A stretch of DNA of 60,530 bases from Candidatus Accumulibacter conexus (lineage in GTDB: Bacteria > Pseudomonadota > Gammaproteobacteria > Burkholderiales > Rhodocyclaceae): contig JAGFNJ010000032.1 in assembly GCA_017592775.1 (NCBI GenBank), positions 1 to 60,530 of the forward strand, written 5' to 3'. Positions 37,391 through 48,061 of this stretch are shown here, in pieces; position 1 is the first letter of the stretch, and every line of letters starts with the position of its first letter. Position numbers and translations under genes: made by a program. The notes under the pieces were generated by a model, which did not search any database, was not told the DNA's origin, and worked only from the letters and a program-made list of their open reading frames with translations.

Positions 37391-39313
37391 TCAGTCCTCG
37401 TCGCCGTCGCCGCCCGCATCGTCGCCGACATCGCTCTCGCGCCAGCGTCGTGCCTCGAATGAATTGCGCCGCCAGCGAGACAGCAGCGGGAAGATGGCAA
37501 GGAAGATCAGCAGCAGCACGTAGTTGGACCAGCCGCTCGGGTTCCGTATGACCTCGATGGTATCGATGACAGCGTCACTGTTGTCACTGCCGAGTTCGTA
37601 TTCGATCACCAACTGGTAGGTTCCCGCCGGCACCGCCCGGAACACCAGTTCGTCGGCCGGCGATCCTTCGCTCCAGCTCTCACCGTCTTCGACCCCCTTG
37701 TAGTGGCTGATCTCCTGCAGGCCGAGATGCGCCTCGCCGGTGTTCTTCTCGACGAGTGTCGTGTTAACCGACACCCAGTTGTTGGTGACGCTGGTCTGGT
37801 GCCGAACGAGCAGCGCCCGGGCGCGGCTTTTGAGAATGAACTCCTGGCTGGTCAGCGTCGCCTCCTCGTTCTGTGGCGAGAGAACGACGCGCTGCCTGAG
37901 CAGCAGTTCGGAAGCCAGGAGAAAGGTGAAAGCCAGTTGCACCAGGGTCGCCGCCAACACCAGTTTCCAGAACAGACGACAGGTCTGGCGATGCGTCTCG
38001 ACCAGGGGATTCGGCTGGTTGGCACAGACCTCCCTGCGCTGTGGCGACGGCGTCTTGACGCCAAAGGCGGCGCACAGCTCGGCGGGCTCCAGGTACTCGG
38101 CCTGTGACCAGGTCGATTCGCGCTCATTGACCTCGCGTGACAGCATCAGCGGCGGGCAGATGTAGTCGTCGACAACGCAGCGCTCGCCGACCGTCACCCG
38201 CCAGTAAAACTCGCCAACGACGTAGATCACCTCGGCCGCGCCATGGTTGAAGAGGCGAAATTCCCGCCCGGCGTGGATGAACTTCGCCTCGCCGCGGCTG
38301 ACGACGGGTGGATGCGGCAGGCTGCGCGCAAGGTTCCAGTGGCCCTGATACTCGACCAGCCAGGCAAAGCCCTCCTGCACGTTGTACAGGAGGTACTCCG
38401 ACCACGAGCAATCGGGCCCGCCGGAACTCGAGCTGCGCCGCATGAAGCCGATCACCCGCCAGTCGTTGCCGCGCAGCTGGCCCGCACTGCCGAGCGGCAG
38501 CCAGGGCGCTTCACGCAGTGCCTGCGCGGCCCGTGAGAGCAGACTGAGATGCTCGTTCTCGACACCGATGATCGAACCGCAGCTTTCGCAGCCAATGCTT
38601 TCCGTTGCCGGCGAATGAATCGTCAGCGCTGCCGCACAGTGCGGACAGTTCAATGCACGCGCCGCGACCTGCCGCACCGCCGCGGCCGACGGCTCCTGCA
38701 CGTCCCTGAGCTTGTCGAGCTGCAGGTCGGCGAAAGCAACCGACTGGCCGACAAAGACCAGCGGCGGCGTCTCGCTGTAATCGATCGTCAGGAAGCGATC
38801 GTTGCCCCGCAGGTCGGCAGTATTGACGTCGTAACCCGCGGCGACGCGGAAAGGCAGTTCACCCTCGCCGGCAATGCAGCGCGCGGTCGCCAGGTCGGTG
38901 ACAATGAATCGCCGGCCGTCGAGAGTGACCGGCATCTCGGGCACCAGCGTCGCGAACGCCGGCAATGGATCTCTGACTGCGACCTGCGCGCTGACGACCA
39001 GCTCGCCCGACGCTTCGGCAAGCCAGGCGCTGCGCCCGTCATCGAAGAGGATGTGCCACTCGTTCCAGACACCCGATTCGTACTGCAGCTGGATGCGGCC
39101 GACGACCGCGAAATGGCGCTGGCGAAAACGGCCCTCGCTGCCAATCCGGATCAGCGAGCTGTCCTCGAGCAGTTCGGCCATTCGCCCGATGTTCTGCAGA
39201 TCCTCGCCGCTGCGCAACAGCGTGCTGCGGCAGAAATCGCAGACGACATACAGCGAGGTCGCGGCGCGAAAGACGACCGGCGCGCCACAGGACGGGCAGC
39301 TGGCTCTCTTCAC
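37391..39313 (-). CDS. DUF4178 protein with two zinc ribbons and membrane anchors
   Basis: 640 residues. Zinc ribbon 1 at the N-terminus (CPSCGAPVVF ... CDFC), then DUF4178 domain 1 (about 55-190), zinc ribbon 2 (CPHCAAALTI ... CESC, about 220-245), DUF4178 domain 2 (about 270-420), a membrane helix (LFWKLVLAATLVQLAFTFLL), an extracytoplasmic region (about 490-590) and a second membrane helix near the end, with an acidic tail. The ribosome site is weak and the start is GTG. Function is not known. In other bacteria DUF4178 proteins co-occur with SPFH and DUF350 proteins, exactly as here, implying a membrane-organising or envelope-stress complex. Confidence 0.85.
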   Translation of the reverse strand: MKRASCPSCGAPVVFRAATSLYVVCDFCRSTLLRSGEDLQNIGRMAELLEDSSLIRIGSEGRFRQRHFAVVGRIQLQYESGVWNEWHILFDDGRSAWLAEASGELVVSAQVAVRDPLPAFATLVPEMPVTLDGRRFIVTDLATARCIAGEGELPFRVAAGYDVNTADLRGNDRFLTIDYSETPPLVFVGQSVAFADLQLDKLRDVQEPSAAAVRQVAARALNCPHCAAALTIHSPATESIGCESCGSIIGVENEHLSLLSRAAQALREAPWLPLGSAGQLRGNDWRVIGFMRRSSSSGGPDCSWSEYLLYNVQEGFAWLVEYQGHWNLARSLPHPPVVSRGEAKFIHAGREFRLFNHGAAEVIYVVGEFYWRVTVGERCVVDDYICPPLMLSREVNERESTWSQAEYLEPAELCAAFGVKTPSPQRREVCANQPNPLVETHRQTCRLFWKLVLAATLVQLAFTFLLASELLLRQRVVLSPQNEEATLTSQEFILKSRARALLVRHQTSVTNNWVSVNTTLVEKNTGEAHLGLQEISHYKGVEDGESWSEGSPADELVFRAVPAGTYQLVIEYELGSDNSDAVIDTIEVIRNPSGWSNYVLLLIFLAIFPLLSRWRRNSFEARRWRESDVGDDAGGDGDED

Positions 39314-39354
39314 GAGTGGCGGGCCGGCGCCGTCAGTCGGTCAGGCGGTTCGAA

Positions 39355-40371
39355 TCAACCCAGGCGGCCCAGCAACTCTGCCTTCTTGGCGTCGAACTCG
39401 GCCTGCGACAGGATGCCCTTGGCCACCAGTCCATGCAGCTTCTCGAGCGTTGCCACGACTTCGTCGGCATTGCCCGTGGCTGCCGGCACTGCCGCCGGTG
39501 CGGCAGCTACGGTGGCCTGCGCCATGGCCGCGGTCATCGTCTGACCAATTCCCAGCCCGGCGCCCAGCCCGGCGCCGATACCGGCGATGCCGCCTTCATT
39601 CTGCGCCGCCAGCGGAATGCTGGTCGCCACCTGGTATTGCGTGTACCGTCCGAGATCGCCAATCATGTTCATGCCGATCCGCGTATCGAGGATCTTCTGC
39701 AGTTCCTCGGGCAGCGAGACGTTCTGCACGACAAAGCTGTCGAGCGCCAGCCCGTAACGTTCAAAAACGCCCTCGAGCCTGCTCTTCAGCTGCCTGCTCA
39801 GCTCGTCCTGATTCGCCGCCATGTCGATGAATGGAACCCCGGACTCGCCGAAGAGGTCGGTCATCGAGCTGATGACCAGGTTGCGCAGTTGGCCATCGAG
39901 GTCGGCAACGGTGTACTGCTCACGCGTACCCGAGATCTCGCTGTGGAACTTGCGCGCATCGGCGAGCCTGTACGAGTAGATGCCGAAGGCGCGCATGCGC
40001 ACCATCCCGAAGTCCTTGTCGCGGATGGTGATCGGGTTGGGCGTTCCCCACTTGCAGTCGAGCTGCAGGCGAGTGGAAAAGAAATAGACGTCCGACTTGA
40101 AAGGCGACTCGAACAACTTGTCCCAGTTCTTGAGATAGGTCAGCACCGGCAGTGTTCGCGTCGTCAGCGTGTACAGACCGGGACCGAAGACGTCGGCGAT
40201 CTGGCCTTCATTGATGAAGACGGCCATCTGCGATTCGCGAACCGTCAACTGCGCGCCATACTGGATCTCGAAATCCTGCATCGGGTAACGCGTTGCAAGC
40301 ACCCCGTCTCCCTCCTCGGTCCACTGAATGACATCGACGAACTGCTTCCTGATGAAATCCATGAGCGCCAT
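39355..40371 (-). CDS. SPFH/Band-7-like protein with C-terminal SHOCT domain
   Basis: 338 residues of the YdjI/'virion core' branch of the SPFH superfamily: MALMDFIRKQFVDVIQW start, a beta-rich SPFH core (about 30-250), a Gly/Ala-rich low-complexity linker (GIGAGLGAGLGIGQ), then a C-terminal SHOCT-type motif (LVAKGILSQAEFDAKKAELL). No obvious membrane helix. Such proteins assemble into membrane-associated scaffolds. The ATG at 40371 has AGGAG upstream; a longer start at 40386 lacks one. Third position in the DUF350-SPFH-DUF4178 run. Confidence 0.88.
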   Translation of the reverse strand: MALMDFIRKQFVDVIQWTEEGDGVLATRYPMQDFEIQYGAQLTVRESQMAVFINEGQIADVFGPGLYTLTTRTLPVLTYLKNWDKLFESPFKSDVYFFSTRLQLDCKWGTPNPITIRDKDFGMVRMRAFGIYSYRLADARKFHSEISGTREQYTVADLDGQLRNLVISSMTDLFGESGVPFIDMAANQDELSRQLKSRLEGVFERYGLALDSFVVQNVSLPEELQKILDTRIGMNMIGDLGRYTQYQVATSIPLAAQNEGGIAGIGAGLGAGLGIGQTMTAAMAQATVAAAPAAVPAATGNADEVVATLEKLHGLVAKGILSQAEFDAKKAELLGRLG

Positions 40372-40425
40372 GGCGATCTCCTGCAAACAAGTTGTGGCGA
40401 CCTGCCGCCGCCAGGGAGGAATCCG

Positions 40426-40830
40426 TCAGTAGGTCATGCAGGCTGCGTTGATCAGGCCGACGGTGAGCGAAACGACCGCGAGTAGAATCGCCGGCGCCAT
40501 CCTGCCGGCAGGAATGTCCTGTGTCAGTTGCGGCAGGGCGAAACGGATGACCAGGTACGCAAGAATCTGGATCACCCCGGCCACCGCACCCCAGACGGCG
40601 AGACCGATGAGCGTATCGCTGTGCGCGATGACGTTGGCGACGGGCATGGCAAAACCAAGCAGCGCTCCCGAGAGACTCGTCGCAGCGGCGATGTTGCCGG
40701 CACGGATCAGAGCCAGCTCAGCATACGGGGTCACGTTCAGGTAAACCAGCAGGAACAGCGCCAGCAAGACGATCGCCACCGCGAAGTAGGCGAGAAAGGC
40801 GGGCAGCATCTGCAGCAGATGGGTCGGCAT
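40426..40830 (-). CDS. DUF350 membrane protein (YjfL-like)
   Basis: 134 residues with about four membrane helices arranged as two similar halves. Typical DUF350 sequence is present (NIAAATSLSGALLGFAMPVANV). An AGGAG lies seven bases before ATG 40830. It sits 45 bp after coaX and 54 bp before the SPFH gene. Members are found with PspA-, SPFH- and DUF4178-type partners; biochemical function is unknown. Confidence 0.88.
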   Translation of the reverse strand: MPTHLLQMLPAFLAYFAVAIVLLALFLLVYLNVTPYAELALIRAGNIAAATSLSGALLGFAMPVANVIAHSDTLIGLAVWGAVAGVIQILAYLVIRFALPQLTQDIPAGRMAPAILLAVVSLTVGLINAACMTY

Positions 40831-40875
40831 CAGGCTTCTCCTGTCTTCACGCATCAACAACGTCTGGCCGGCGGC

Positions 40876-41598
40876 TCACAGCGATTCGGCATAGCGCACC
40901 AAGCCACGCAGGATCAGATTATCCACCAGCAGGAAGGGAATCCGCAGATGGGCAGCGAGGCGCTCGGCCGCCCCGCCGGTCAGCAGGCATTGCGCACCTG
41001 CTTCGCTGGCGATGCCGGCAAACATGCGCTCGACCGCACCCAGTTGAGCCTGCAGGCAACCACTGACGATCGCGTCGCTGGTATTGCGGGGCGCAGCACG
41101 GAAGACGCCTTCCTCGGCGAGCGGCAGCTGCGCCGTGTTGCTCGCCAACGCCGCGCGCATCAGGTCGAAGCCAGGCAGAATCAGCCCGCCGCGAAACACG
41201 CCGCCGGCATCGAGCAGGTCCACCGTCGTCGCCGTGCCAGCACAGACGACCAGGCACGCGCTGCCCCACTGGGCGCGGGCACCGATCAGTGCCGCCCAGC
41301 GATCCGCCCCGAGTTGTGCCGGCAAGTCATACGAATTGCGCACCCCGCAGGCGGCAGCAGTCGGACGGAGGAAGGAAATCCGCGCCTGGCGCGCAGCCAG
41401 CAGCGACGAAATGCCCGCCGCAACCGCCGCGCCGGCGACATTGCAGACGACGACCTCGCCGCCGGCCGGCCACTCGTCGGCTGCCTCGGCGAGCCAGGCG
41501 ATGTCGGAGGTCGCCAGCACGCCGCTGTCGAGCCAGCGCCCGCCATCGTTTGTCGCCCACTTGATGCGACTGTTGCCGGCGTCGATGGCGATGATCAT
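40876..41598 (-). CDS. coaX: Type III pantothenate kinase
   Basis: 240 residues of the ASKHA fold: first step of CoA synthesis. IAIDAGNSRIKWA is the P-loop-like phosphate motif, LGADRWAALIGA the conserved core, AGTATTVDLLD the second phosphate motif, and LTGGAAE near the end. Its ATG overlaps the birA stop as ATGA, the usual birA-coaX coupling of betaproteobacteria. Confidence 0.95.
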   Translation of the reverse strand: MIIAIDAGNSRIKWATNDGGRWLDSGVLATSDIAWLAEAADEWPAGGEVVVCNVAGAAVAAGISSLLAARQARISFLRPTAAACGVRNSYDLPAQLGADRWAALIGARAQWGSACLVVCAGTATTVDLLDAGGVFRGGLILPGFDLMRAALASNTAQLPLAEEGVFRAAPRNTSDAIVSGCLQAQLGAVERMFAGIASEAGAQCLLTGGAAERLAAHLRIPFLLVDNLILRGLVRYAESL

Positions 41599-42401
41599 GC
41601 GACGCGCAACGACAGGTCGCCGGACAGGCAACGCTCGATGCCGGTTGCCGTCTGCAGCAGCAGAGCACCATCCTCGTCTGCACCCAGGCAGATCCCCTGA
41701 CGGTCGATCCGGTCGCCGTCGAGCAGGCGTACTGGCCGATCCTGCCACGAATGCTGCCTCTGCCAGTCGGCGCGCAGGACGGCAAAACCACCGGCGTCAA
41801 AGCGGTCGAGAACTGCCACCAGTTCGATCATCAGCTCGGCGAGCAATCGGTGTCGATCCGGCAGCGGCGACAACGCCTGCGACAGGGCCGCCGGCGGGTG
41901 GATGAACTCGTCTTCACCGGCGGGGGGCATCTGCAGGTTGAGGCCGATGCCGATCACCGCCAGCATGCCTGCCGGCTCGGATTCCAGTTCCACCAGGATG
42001 CCGCCCACTTTGCCGCCAGCGAGCAGGATGTCGTTCGGCCACTTGAGTCCGACGCCCTCGGCGCCGAGCCGCTCGACAGCGCGTGCCACGGCCAAGCCAA
42101 CCGCCAGCGACAGGCCGGCGAGTCGCGTCACCGTGCCGGGGAAGCGCCAGAGCAGCGAGAAGGTCAGCCCGGCACGTGGCGACGAAAGCCAGCTGCGACC
42201 ACGCCGGCCGCGGCCTGCAGTCTGGTCGTCGGCAATCAGCAGCGAACCCGATGGGGCACCCTGGCGAGCACGCTCGAGAAGCACGCTGCTGGTCGACGTG
42301 CATTCAGCCAGCGCCGCGACCGTGAAACGGCCGCGCGCCGGACCCAGCAGAGGGTCAAGGCGTCCGGGATCGATCTGGCAGGAGGGGAAGAACTGGGCCA
42401 T
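41595..42401 (-). CDS. birA: Biotin--[acetyl-CoA-carboxylase] ligase
   Basis: 268-residue biotin protein ligase. Motifs are the biotinyl-AMP loop TAGRGRRGRSWLS, KWPNDILL, GGKVGGILVE and IGIGLNL. The protein lacks the N-terminal DNA-binding HTH of E. coli BirA, so it is ligase only and not a bio-operon repressor. It ends in a ATGA overlap with coaX. Starts 51 bp after glnG. Confidence 0.94.
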   Translation of the reverse strand: MAQFFPSCQIDPGRLDPLLGPARGRFTVAALAECTSTSSVLLERARQGAPSGSLLIADDQTAGRGRRGRSWLSSPRAGLTFSLLWRFPGTVTRLAGLSLAVGLAVARAVERLGAEGVGLKWPNDILLAGGKVGGILVELESEPAGMLAVIGIGLNLQMPPAGEDEFIHPPAALSQALSPLPDRHRLLAELMIELVAVLDRFDAGGFAVLRADWQRQHSWQDRPVRLLDGDRIDRQGICLGADEDGALLLQTATGIERCLSGDLSLRVA

Positions 42402-42452
42402 CGCTGGGACATCCGAATCAACGTCGGCAATTATCGCCGATTATCCGGCTCT

Positions 42453-43871
<1,419 letters not shown>

Positions 43872-43942
43872 TGCTTCCTCGGCACGCTTGTCTGTTGTCA
43901 TCAGGATGTCCTGGGGTTCAAGCAAGAAACCTGCCAGGCTGT

Positions 43943-45016
43943 TCAGCCGAGCGGCAGACGGATCATGAAGCAGGTGTAGCCCGGCCGACTCTCGCACTCG
44001 ATCGTCCCTTGGTGCTGCTGGACGAAACTCTGCGCGAGCGTCAGCCCGAGGCCGCTCCCGCCGGCGCGGCCGGAAACCAGGGGGTAGAACATGCGCTCGC
44101 GAATCTCCTCGGCGATTCCCGGGCCATCATCGATCACGTGCACCTCGAGTGCCAGACGATGGCGCCGCTTGAACAGGGTCACCTGACGCGCTGCGCGCGT
44201 ACGCAACGTGATCTGACCAGGACCCGAGAGCCCGCGATCGGTCTGCCGGGTGATCGCCTGGGCAGCGTTCCGCGCGATGTTGAGGAAAACCTGGATCAAC
44301 TGTTCACGATCGCCGACGAGTTCCGGCAGGCTGGTATCGTAGTCCCTGCGCACCGCGAGGATAGTGGGAAACTCGGCCGTCAGCAGACTGCGCACACGCT
44401 CGAGGATCTCGTGAATATTCACCGGACCCGGCTGCATCGGCCGATGCGGCGAGAGCAGCCGACGCATCAGTTCCTGCAGGCGGTCCGCTTCCTTGATGAT
44501 CACCTGGGTGTACTCATGCAGGCCGGGATTCCCGAGTTCCCGCTCGAGCAACTGCGCCGCACCGCGAATCCCGCCCAGCGGATTCTTGATTTCGTGCACC
44601 AGGTTCCGGATCAACTCGCGGCTGACCTGCTGCTGCTCGACCAGGCGCTCCTCGCGAGTGGCTCGGAGTTGCTGGTCGATCGGCCAGAGTTCGATGAGCA
44701 GGCGGAGGGGTGGGGTTTCGACGGGGTTCACCGTGCAATTCAGTTGCAGCACATTGCCACCAGCCAGTCGCAACTCCAGGTTCTGCCCGCTGTAACTCCA
44801 GCCGTGCTGGCGAACGCTGTCGAGCGCCGCAAGCAGCTTTGCCGGACATTCGATCACGCTGTCCAGGCGGCAGCCGGAGAAGACCGTGTGGCTGATCTCG
44901 AGCAGGTTCTCGGCAGCCGGATTGAGATAGCGGATTGCCAGGGTCTCGTCGAGCAGGAGCACGGCTGACGACAGCAGGTCAAGGCCGCCGAATGGATTCG
45001 CTGAATCTTCAGGCAT
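43943..45016 (-). CDS. glnL: Nitrogen sensor kinase NtrB
   Basis: 357-residue cytoplasmic two-component kinase without membrane helices. PAS domain about residues 10-110, HisKA with phospho-histidine in RNLVHEIKNPLGGIRGAAQL, HATPase with NIARNAAQAI, DDGPGI and GGSGLGLTLAQ. It phosphorylates NtrC under nitrogen limitation and is controlled by PII, which is not in the window. Confidence 0.95.
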   Translation of the reverse strand: MPEDSANPFGGLDLLSSAVLLLDETLAIRYLNPAAENLLEISHTVFSGCRLDSVIECPAKLLAALDSVRQHGWSYSGQNLELRLAGGNVLQLNCTVNPVETPPLRLLIELWPIDQQLRATREERLVEQQQVSRELIRNLVHEIKNPLGGIRGAAQLLERELGNPGLHEYTQVIIKEADRLQELMRRLLSPHRPMQPGPVNIHEILERVRSLLTAEFPTILAVRRDYDTSLPELVGDREQLIQVFLNIARNAAQAITRQTDRGLSGPGQITLRTRAARQVTLFKRRHRLALEVHVIDDGPGIAEEIRERMFYPLVSGRAGGSGLGLTLAQSFVQQHQGTIECESRPGYTCFMIRLPLG

Positions 45017-45096
45017 TGGCTCGCACGGTCATGCTGTCAGGCCAACGAACGCTCAACCGGGTCCGACAGGAGTTGGGGCGTCGGAGCCGCTGGCGA

Positions 45097-45585
45097 TCAG
45101 CGCAGATTGGCGATCTCTTTCTGGATGGCCTCGACGTTGCGCTGGTGCAGCGCAACCTTGTCCTTGTACGGCTGCAGCCGCTCCTGCACCTTGCCACCGC
45201 TGATCGCGCCACCCTGCATGCGCTCGTTGGGCAGGACCACTCCTTCCTGTTGCGCGAGTTCCTTCCTCGCCTGCTCGAGATTCTTCTGCTCGGCAGCCAG
45301 TTCGGTGTCGAGGATACGCCGGCGATCGCCGTCGCGCGACTTCTGCGTCTGTTCGTCGACCTTCGGGAAGTTGCCCGGGGTGGCCGTCTTCGCCGCCGGT
45401 TGCCGGGCCGCCGGGGCAAGGTTCACGGGATCCAGAACCAGCTTGCGGCAGGTCCTGGTCGGCACGTTCGAGTAGGTCGTGTGGCCTTCGGCATCGACAC
45501 ACTTGTAGATGTCCTGTGCTGTCGCCGGCAGGCAGGCAAACAGCGGCAGGGTAATCGCGCATAACAGGCGTGGCAGTCGTCTCAT
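45097..45585 (-). CDS. Secreted DUF4124 protein with C-terminal coiled coil
   Basis: 162 residues: signal peptide (about 1-25), a DUF4124 domain starting at DIYKCVDAEGHTTYSN with the family Cys pair (KCV ... TCRK), then a charged, helical C-terminus likely to form a coiled coil (EQKNLEQARKELAQQ, RNVEAIQKEIANL). Probably periplasmic; function unknown. The ATG at 45585 is preferred because it begins the signal peptide; an ATG six codons upstream lacks a ribosome site. It is placed between glnA and glnL, as is common in betaproteobacteria. Confidence 0.8.
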   Translation of the reverse strand: MRRLPRLLCAITLPLFACLPATAQDIYKCVDAEGHTTYSNVPTRTCRKLVLDPVNLAPAARQPAAKTATPGNFPKVDEQTQKSRDGDRRRILDTELAAEQKNLEQARKELAQQEGVVLPNERMQGGAISGGKVQERLQPYKDKVALHQRNVEAIQKEIANLR

Positions 45586-45723
45586 CGTCGTCGAATTCCC
45601 CATGGCGCCGACAGAACCACTCGCCGAACGGTGTCCCGCGGGGGTCGGGGTGATCGCGCGGCTGTCGGTATGGTGGCCAATCGGCAGCAATACTAACGCG
45701 GAAGGACGTCGATCGGTAGACGC

Positions 45724-45750
45724 ACAAAGGACGGGCATCCGCCCGTCCTT
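45724..45750 (-). terminator. Terminator after glnA
   Basis: Perfect 10-bp stem AAGGACGGGC / GCCCGTCCTT with a 4-base loop (45727-45750), followed on the minus strand by a few T residues. It begins 23 bp after the glnA stop. Confidence 0.7.
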
Positions 45751-45772
45751 GCCGTACGCCCTGCCCTGTCGC

Positions 45773-47188
45773 TCAGCAGCTGTAGTACAGATCGAACTCG
45801 ACCGGGTGTGTAGTCATGCGAACCTTGTTGACCTCATCCATCTTCAGTTCGATGTAGGCATCGATCCAGTCGTCGGAGAAGACTCCACCCCGCGTCAGGA
45901 AGTCGCGATCCTTGTCGAGCGACGCCAGCGCCTCTTCGAGACTGGCGCAGACGGTCGGGATCTTCGCATCCTCTTCCGGCGGCAGGTCGTACAGGTTCTT
46001 GTCGGCCGGATCGCCCGGATGAATCCTGTTCTGGATGCCGTCGAGGCCAGCCATCAACAACGCCGCGAAGCACAGATAGGGATTGGCGATCGGATCGGGG
46101 AAGCGCGTTTCGATGCGCCGCGCCTTGTCCGAAGCCACGTGCGGCACGCGAATCGATGCCGAACGGTTCTTTGCCGAATAGGCGAGCTTGACCGGTGCCT
46201 CATAATGCGGCACCAGCCGCTTGTACGAGTTCGTCCCGGGATTGGTGATCGCGTTGAGCGCCTTCGCGTGCTTGATGATGCCGCCGATGTAGAACAGGGC
46301 GAGTTCCGACAGGCCGGCGTAACCGTTGCCGGCAAAGAGGTTCTTGCCGTCCTTCCAGATCGACTGGTGAACGTGCATCCCCGAGCCATTGTCGCCGACG
46401 ATCGGCTTCGGCATGAAGGTCGCGGTCTTGCCGTACTGATGCGCGACGTTATGGACGACGTACTTCAGCATCTGCGTCCAGTCGGCGCGCTTCACCAGCG
46501 TGCTGAACAGTGTGCCGATCTCGCACTGGCCGGCAGTGGCGACCTCGTGGTGGTGCACCTCGACCGGCACGCCGATCGATTCCAGAGTCAGAACCATCGC
46601 CGAACGGATATCGTGCAGGCTGTCGACCGGCGGCACCGGGAAGTAGCCGCCCTTGACCCCCGGCCGGTGGCCGGTACCGCCCTCGCCTTCGGATTTTTCG
46701 CCGCTGGTCCAAGCTGCCTCCTGCGAGTAGATCTTCAGGGTGCAGCCGGACATGTCCACAGTCCACGCAACGGAGTCGAAGATGAAGAACTCGGGCTCCG
46801 GGCCGAAGTAGGCGGTATCGCCAACCCCGCAGGATTTCAGGTAGGCCTCCGCGCGCTTCGCGATCGAGCGCGGATCTCGATCGTAGCCACGACCGTCGGC
46901 GGGATCAACGACGTCGCAGGTGATCACGACGGTCGTCTCGTCGAAGAAAGGATCGACATATGCGGTGCCCGGATCGGGCATCAGTTGCATGTCCGACGCC
47001 TGAATCCCCTTCCAGCCGGCGATTGACGAGCCGTCGAAGGCGTGGCCATTCTCGAACTTGTCTTCATCGAAAGCGCTGACCGGAACGGTCACGTGCTGCT
47101 CCTTGCCACGGGTATCGGTGAAACGAAAGTCCACAAACTTGGCTTCGTTGTCCTTCACCATCTTGATCACGTCTTGCGGGCTTGCCAT
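45773..47188 (-). CDS. glnA: Glutamine synthetase, type I
   Basis: 471 residues: glutamate + ammonia + ATP to glutamine, as a dodecamer. Hallmarks are [33 protein letters not shown] and [20 protein letters not shown]. The adenylylation site is present at Tyr400 (NLYDLPPEE), so the enzyme should be regulated by GlnE. ATG 47188 has AGGAGG seven bases upstream; a TTG one codon earlier is disregarded. NtrC-like sites lie about 150-190 bp upstream. Confidence 0.97.
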   Translation of the reverse strand: MASPQDVIKMVKDNEAKFVDFRFTDTRGKEQHVTVPVSAFDEDKFENGHAFDGSSIAGWKGIQASDMQLMPDPGTAYVDPFFDETTVVITCDVVDPADGRGYDRDPRSIAKRAEAYLKSCGVGDTAYFGPEPEFFIFDSVAWTVDMSGCTLKIYSQEAAWTSGEKSEGEGGTGHRPGVKGGYFPVPPVDSLHDIRSAMVLTLESIGVPVEVHHHEVATAGQCEIGTLFSTLVKRADWTQMLKYVVHNVAHQYGKTATFMPKPIVGDNGSGMHVHQSIWKDGKNLFAGNGYAGLSELALFYIGGIIKHAKALNAITNPGTNSYKRLVPHYEAPVKLAYSAKNRSASIRVPHVASDKARRIETRFPDPIANPYLCFAALLMAGLDGIQNRIHPGDPADKNLYDLPPEEDAKIPTVCASLEEALASLDKDRDFLTRGGVFSDDWIDAYIELKMDEVNKVRMTTHPVEFDLYYSC

Positions 47189-47253
47189 CAAAGGGCCTCC
47201 TGAACAGGTGCCGGGGTCAGCGGCGACAATGGGAAATCGTTGCGCAAGGGTAA

Positions 47254-47271
47254 AGCCACGAAACGTGCCAA
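47254..47271 (-). promoter_or_regulatory. Imperfect sigma54-like promoter of glnA
   Basis: On the minus strand TTGGCACG (-24-like) and GTGGCT (-12-like) occur 66 bp before the glnA ATG. The GG-to-GC spacing is 11 instead of 10 bases, so the match is imperfect; the position relative to the NtrC sites is right. Another partial candidate, TGTGGCACAATGG, lies about 35 bp further upstream. Confidence 0.4.
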
Positions 47272-47333
47272 TTGCTCCCTAGCTGGCTGACCATTGTGCC
47301 ACAACGGCCTGGGTCACGATCGGCCTTTTTGGG

Positions 47334-47350
47334 CGCACAGCATTGGTGCC
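47334..47350 (-). promoter_or_regulatory. NtrC-like operator 2 of glnA
   Basis: Dyad CGCACA-gcatt-GGTGCC on the plus strand, close to the NtrC consensus TGCACC-N5-GGTGCA, with its centre 30 bp from operator 1 (about three helical turns). Confidence 0.5.
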
Positions 47351-47363
47351 ATCGCCGACGATC

Positions 47364-47380
47364 CGCACCGCCCTGGTGCG
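47364..47380 (-). promoter_or_regulatory. NtrC-like operator 1 of glnA
   Basis: Perfect dyad GCACC-gccct-GGTGC (47365-47379), with half-sites and spacing as in NtrC enhancers. About 100 bp upstream of the sigma54-like element, as in enterobacterial glnA. Confidence 0.6.
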
Positions 47381-47484
47381 CCTCCGCGGCCCGGCAGCCC
47401 CTGCGTGGGTCTGCCGGGAACGAAGCCAGTGATTTATACTCCCAGCTTGGCGACATCTCATCCGACGAGGCCTCGACAGACATC

Positions 47485-47934
47485 ATGGGAAGACTGACCG
47501 ACCTGCTGCAACTCGCCCGCGAGCGCGGGCAGGAGCTGGGCCTGCCTTACGCCGGCGCCCTGACGCCCCGTGAAGCTTTCGAGGTCTGGCAACTGGCGCC
47601 GGGAGCGCGGCTGGTCGACGTGCGCACACGAGCTGAGTGGGATTGGGTGGGCAGGATCCCCGGTGCCGTCGAGATCGAGTGGATGGGTTACCCGGACAGC
47701 CGGCCAAACTCCCATTTTCTCGCCCAGCTCAAGCAGCAGGCTGATCGTGAGGCGCTGTTGCTGTTCATCTGCCGCAGCGGAGCGCGTTCGCACCATGCCG
47801 CCGCTCTCGCCACACAGGCCATGCAGCGCGAATGCTACAACCTGCTCGAGGGCTTCGAGGGCGATGTCGACGCCAGCGGCCAGCGCGGCAGGGTCGGTGG
47901 CTGGCGCCACGCCGGCCTGCCCTGGCAAAGCTGA
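47485..47934 (+). CDS. Rhodanese-like sulfurtransferase
   Basis: 149 residues with a single rhodanese domain. The active-site Cys lies in FICRSGARSHHAA. LTPREAFEVWQLAPGARLVDVRT is the family N-terminal strand-helix, and RIPGAVEIEW the CH2 motif region. It could carry persulfide sulfur; the partner is unknown. ATG 47485 is chosen because it opens the conserved part. It is divergent from glnA and 127 bp before nadA. Confidence 0.88.
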   Translation: MGRLTDLLQLARERGQELGLPYAGALTPREAFEVWQLAPGARLVDVRTRAEWDWVGRIPGAVEIEWMGYPDSRPNSHFLAQLKQQADREALLLFICRSGARSHHAAALATQAMQRECYNLLEGFEGDVDASGQRGRVGGWRHAGLPWQS

Positions 47935-48061
47935 GAGGCCATGCAACAGAACATCCCCAGCAGGCCTGCAGACTGGCGGCGCAGTGGATTGATGCACATC
48001 CACTGGGACCGGATTCCTCCGCCCAGCCGGGCTTTCACCCCTATCGATTCGACCAACACAC

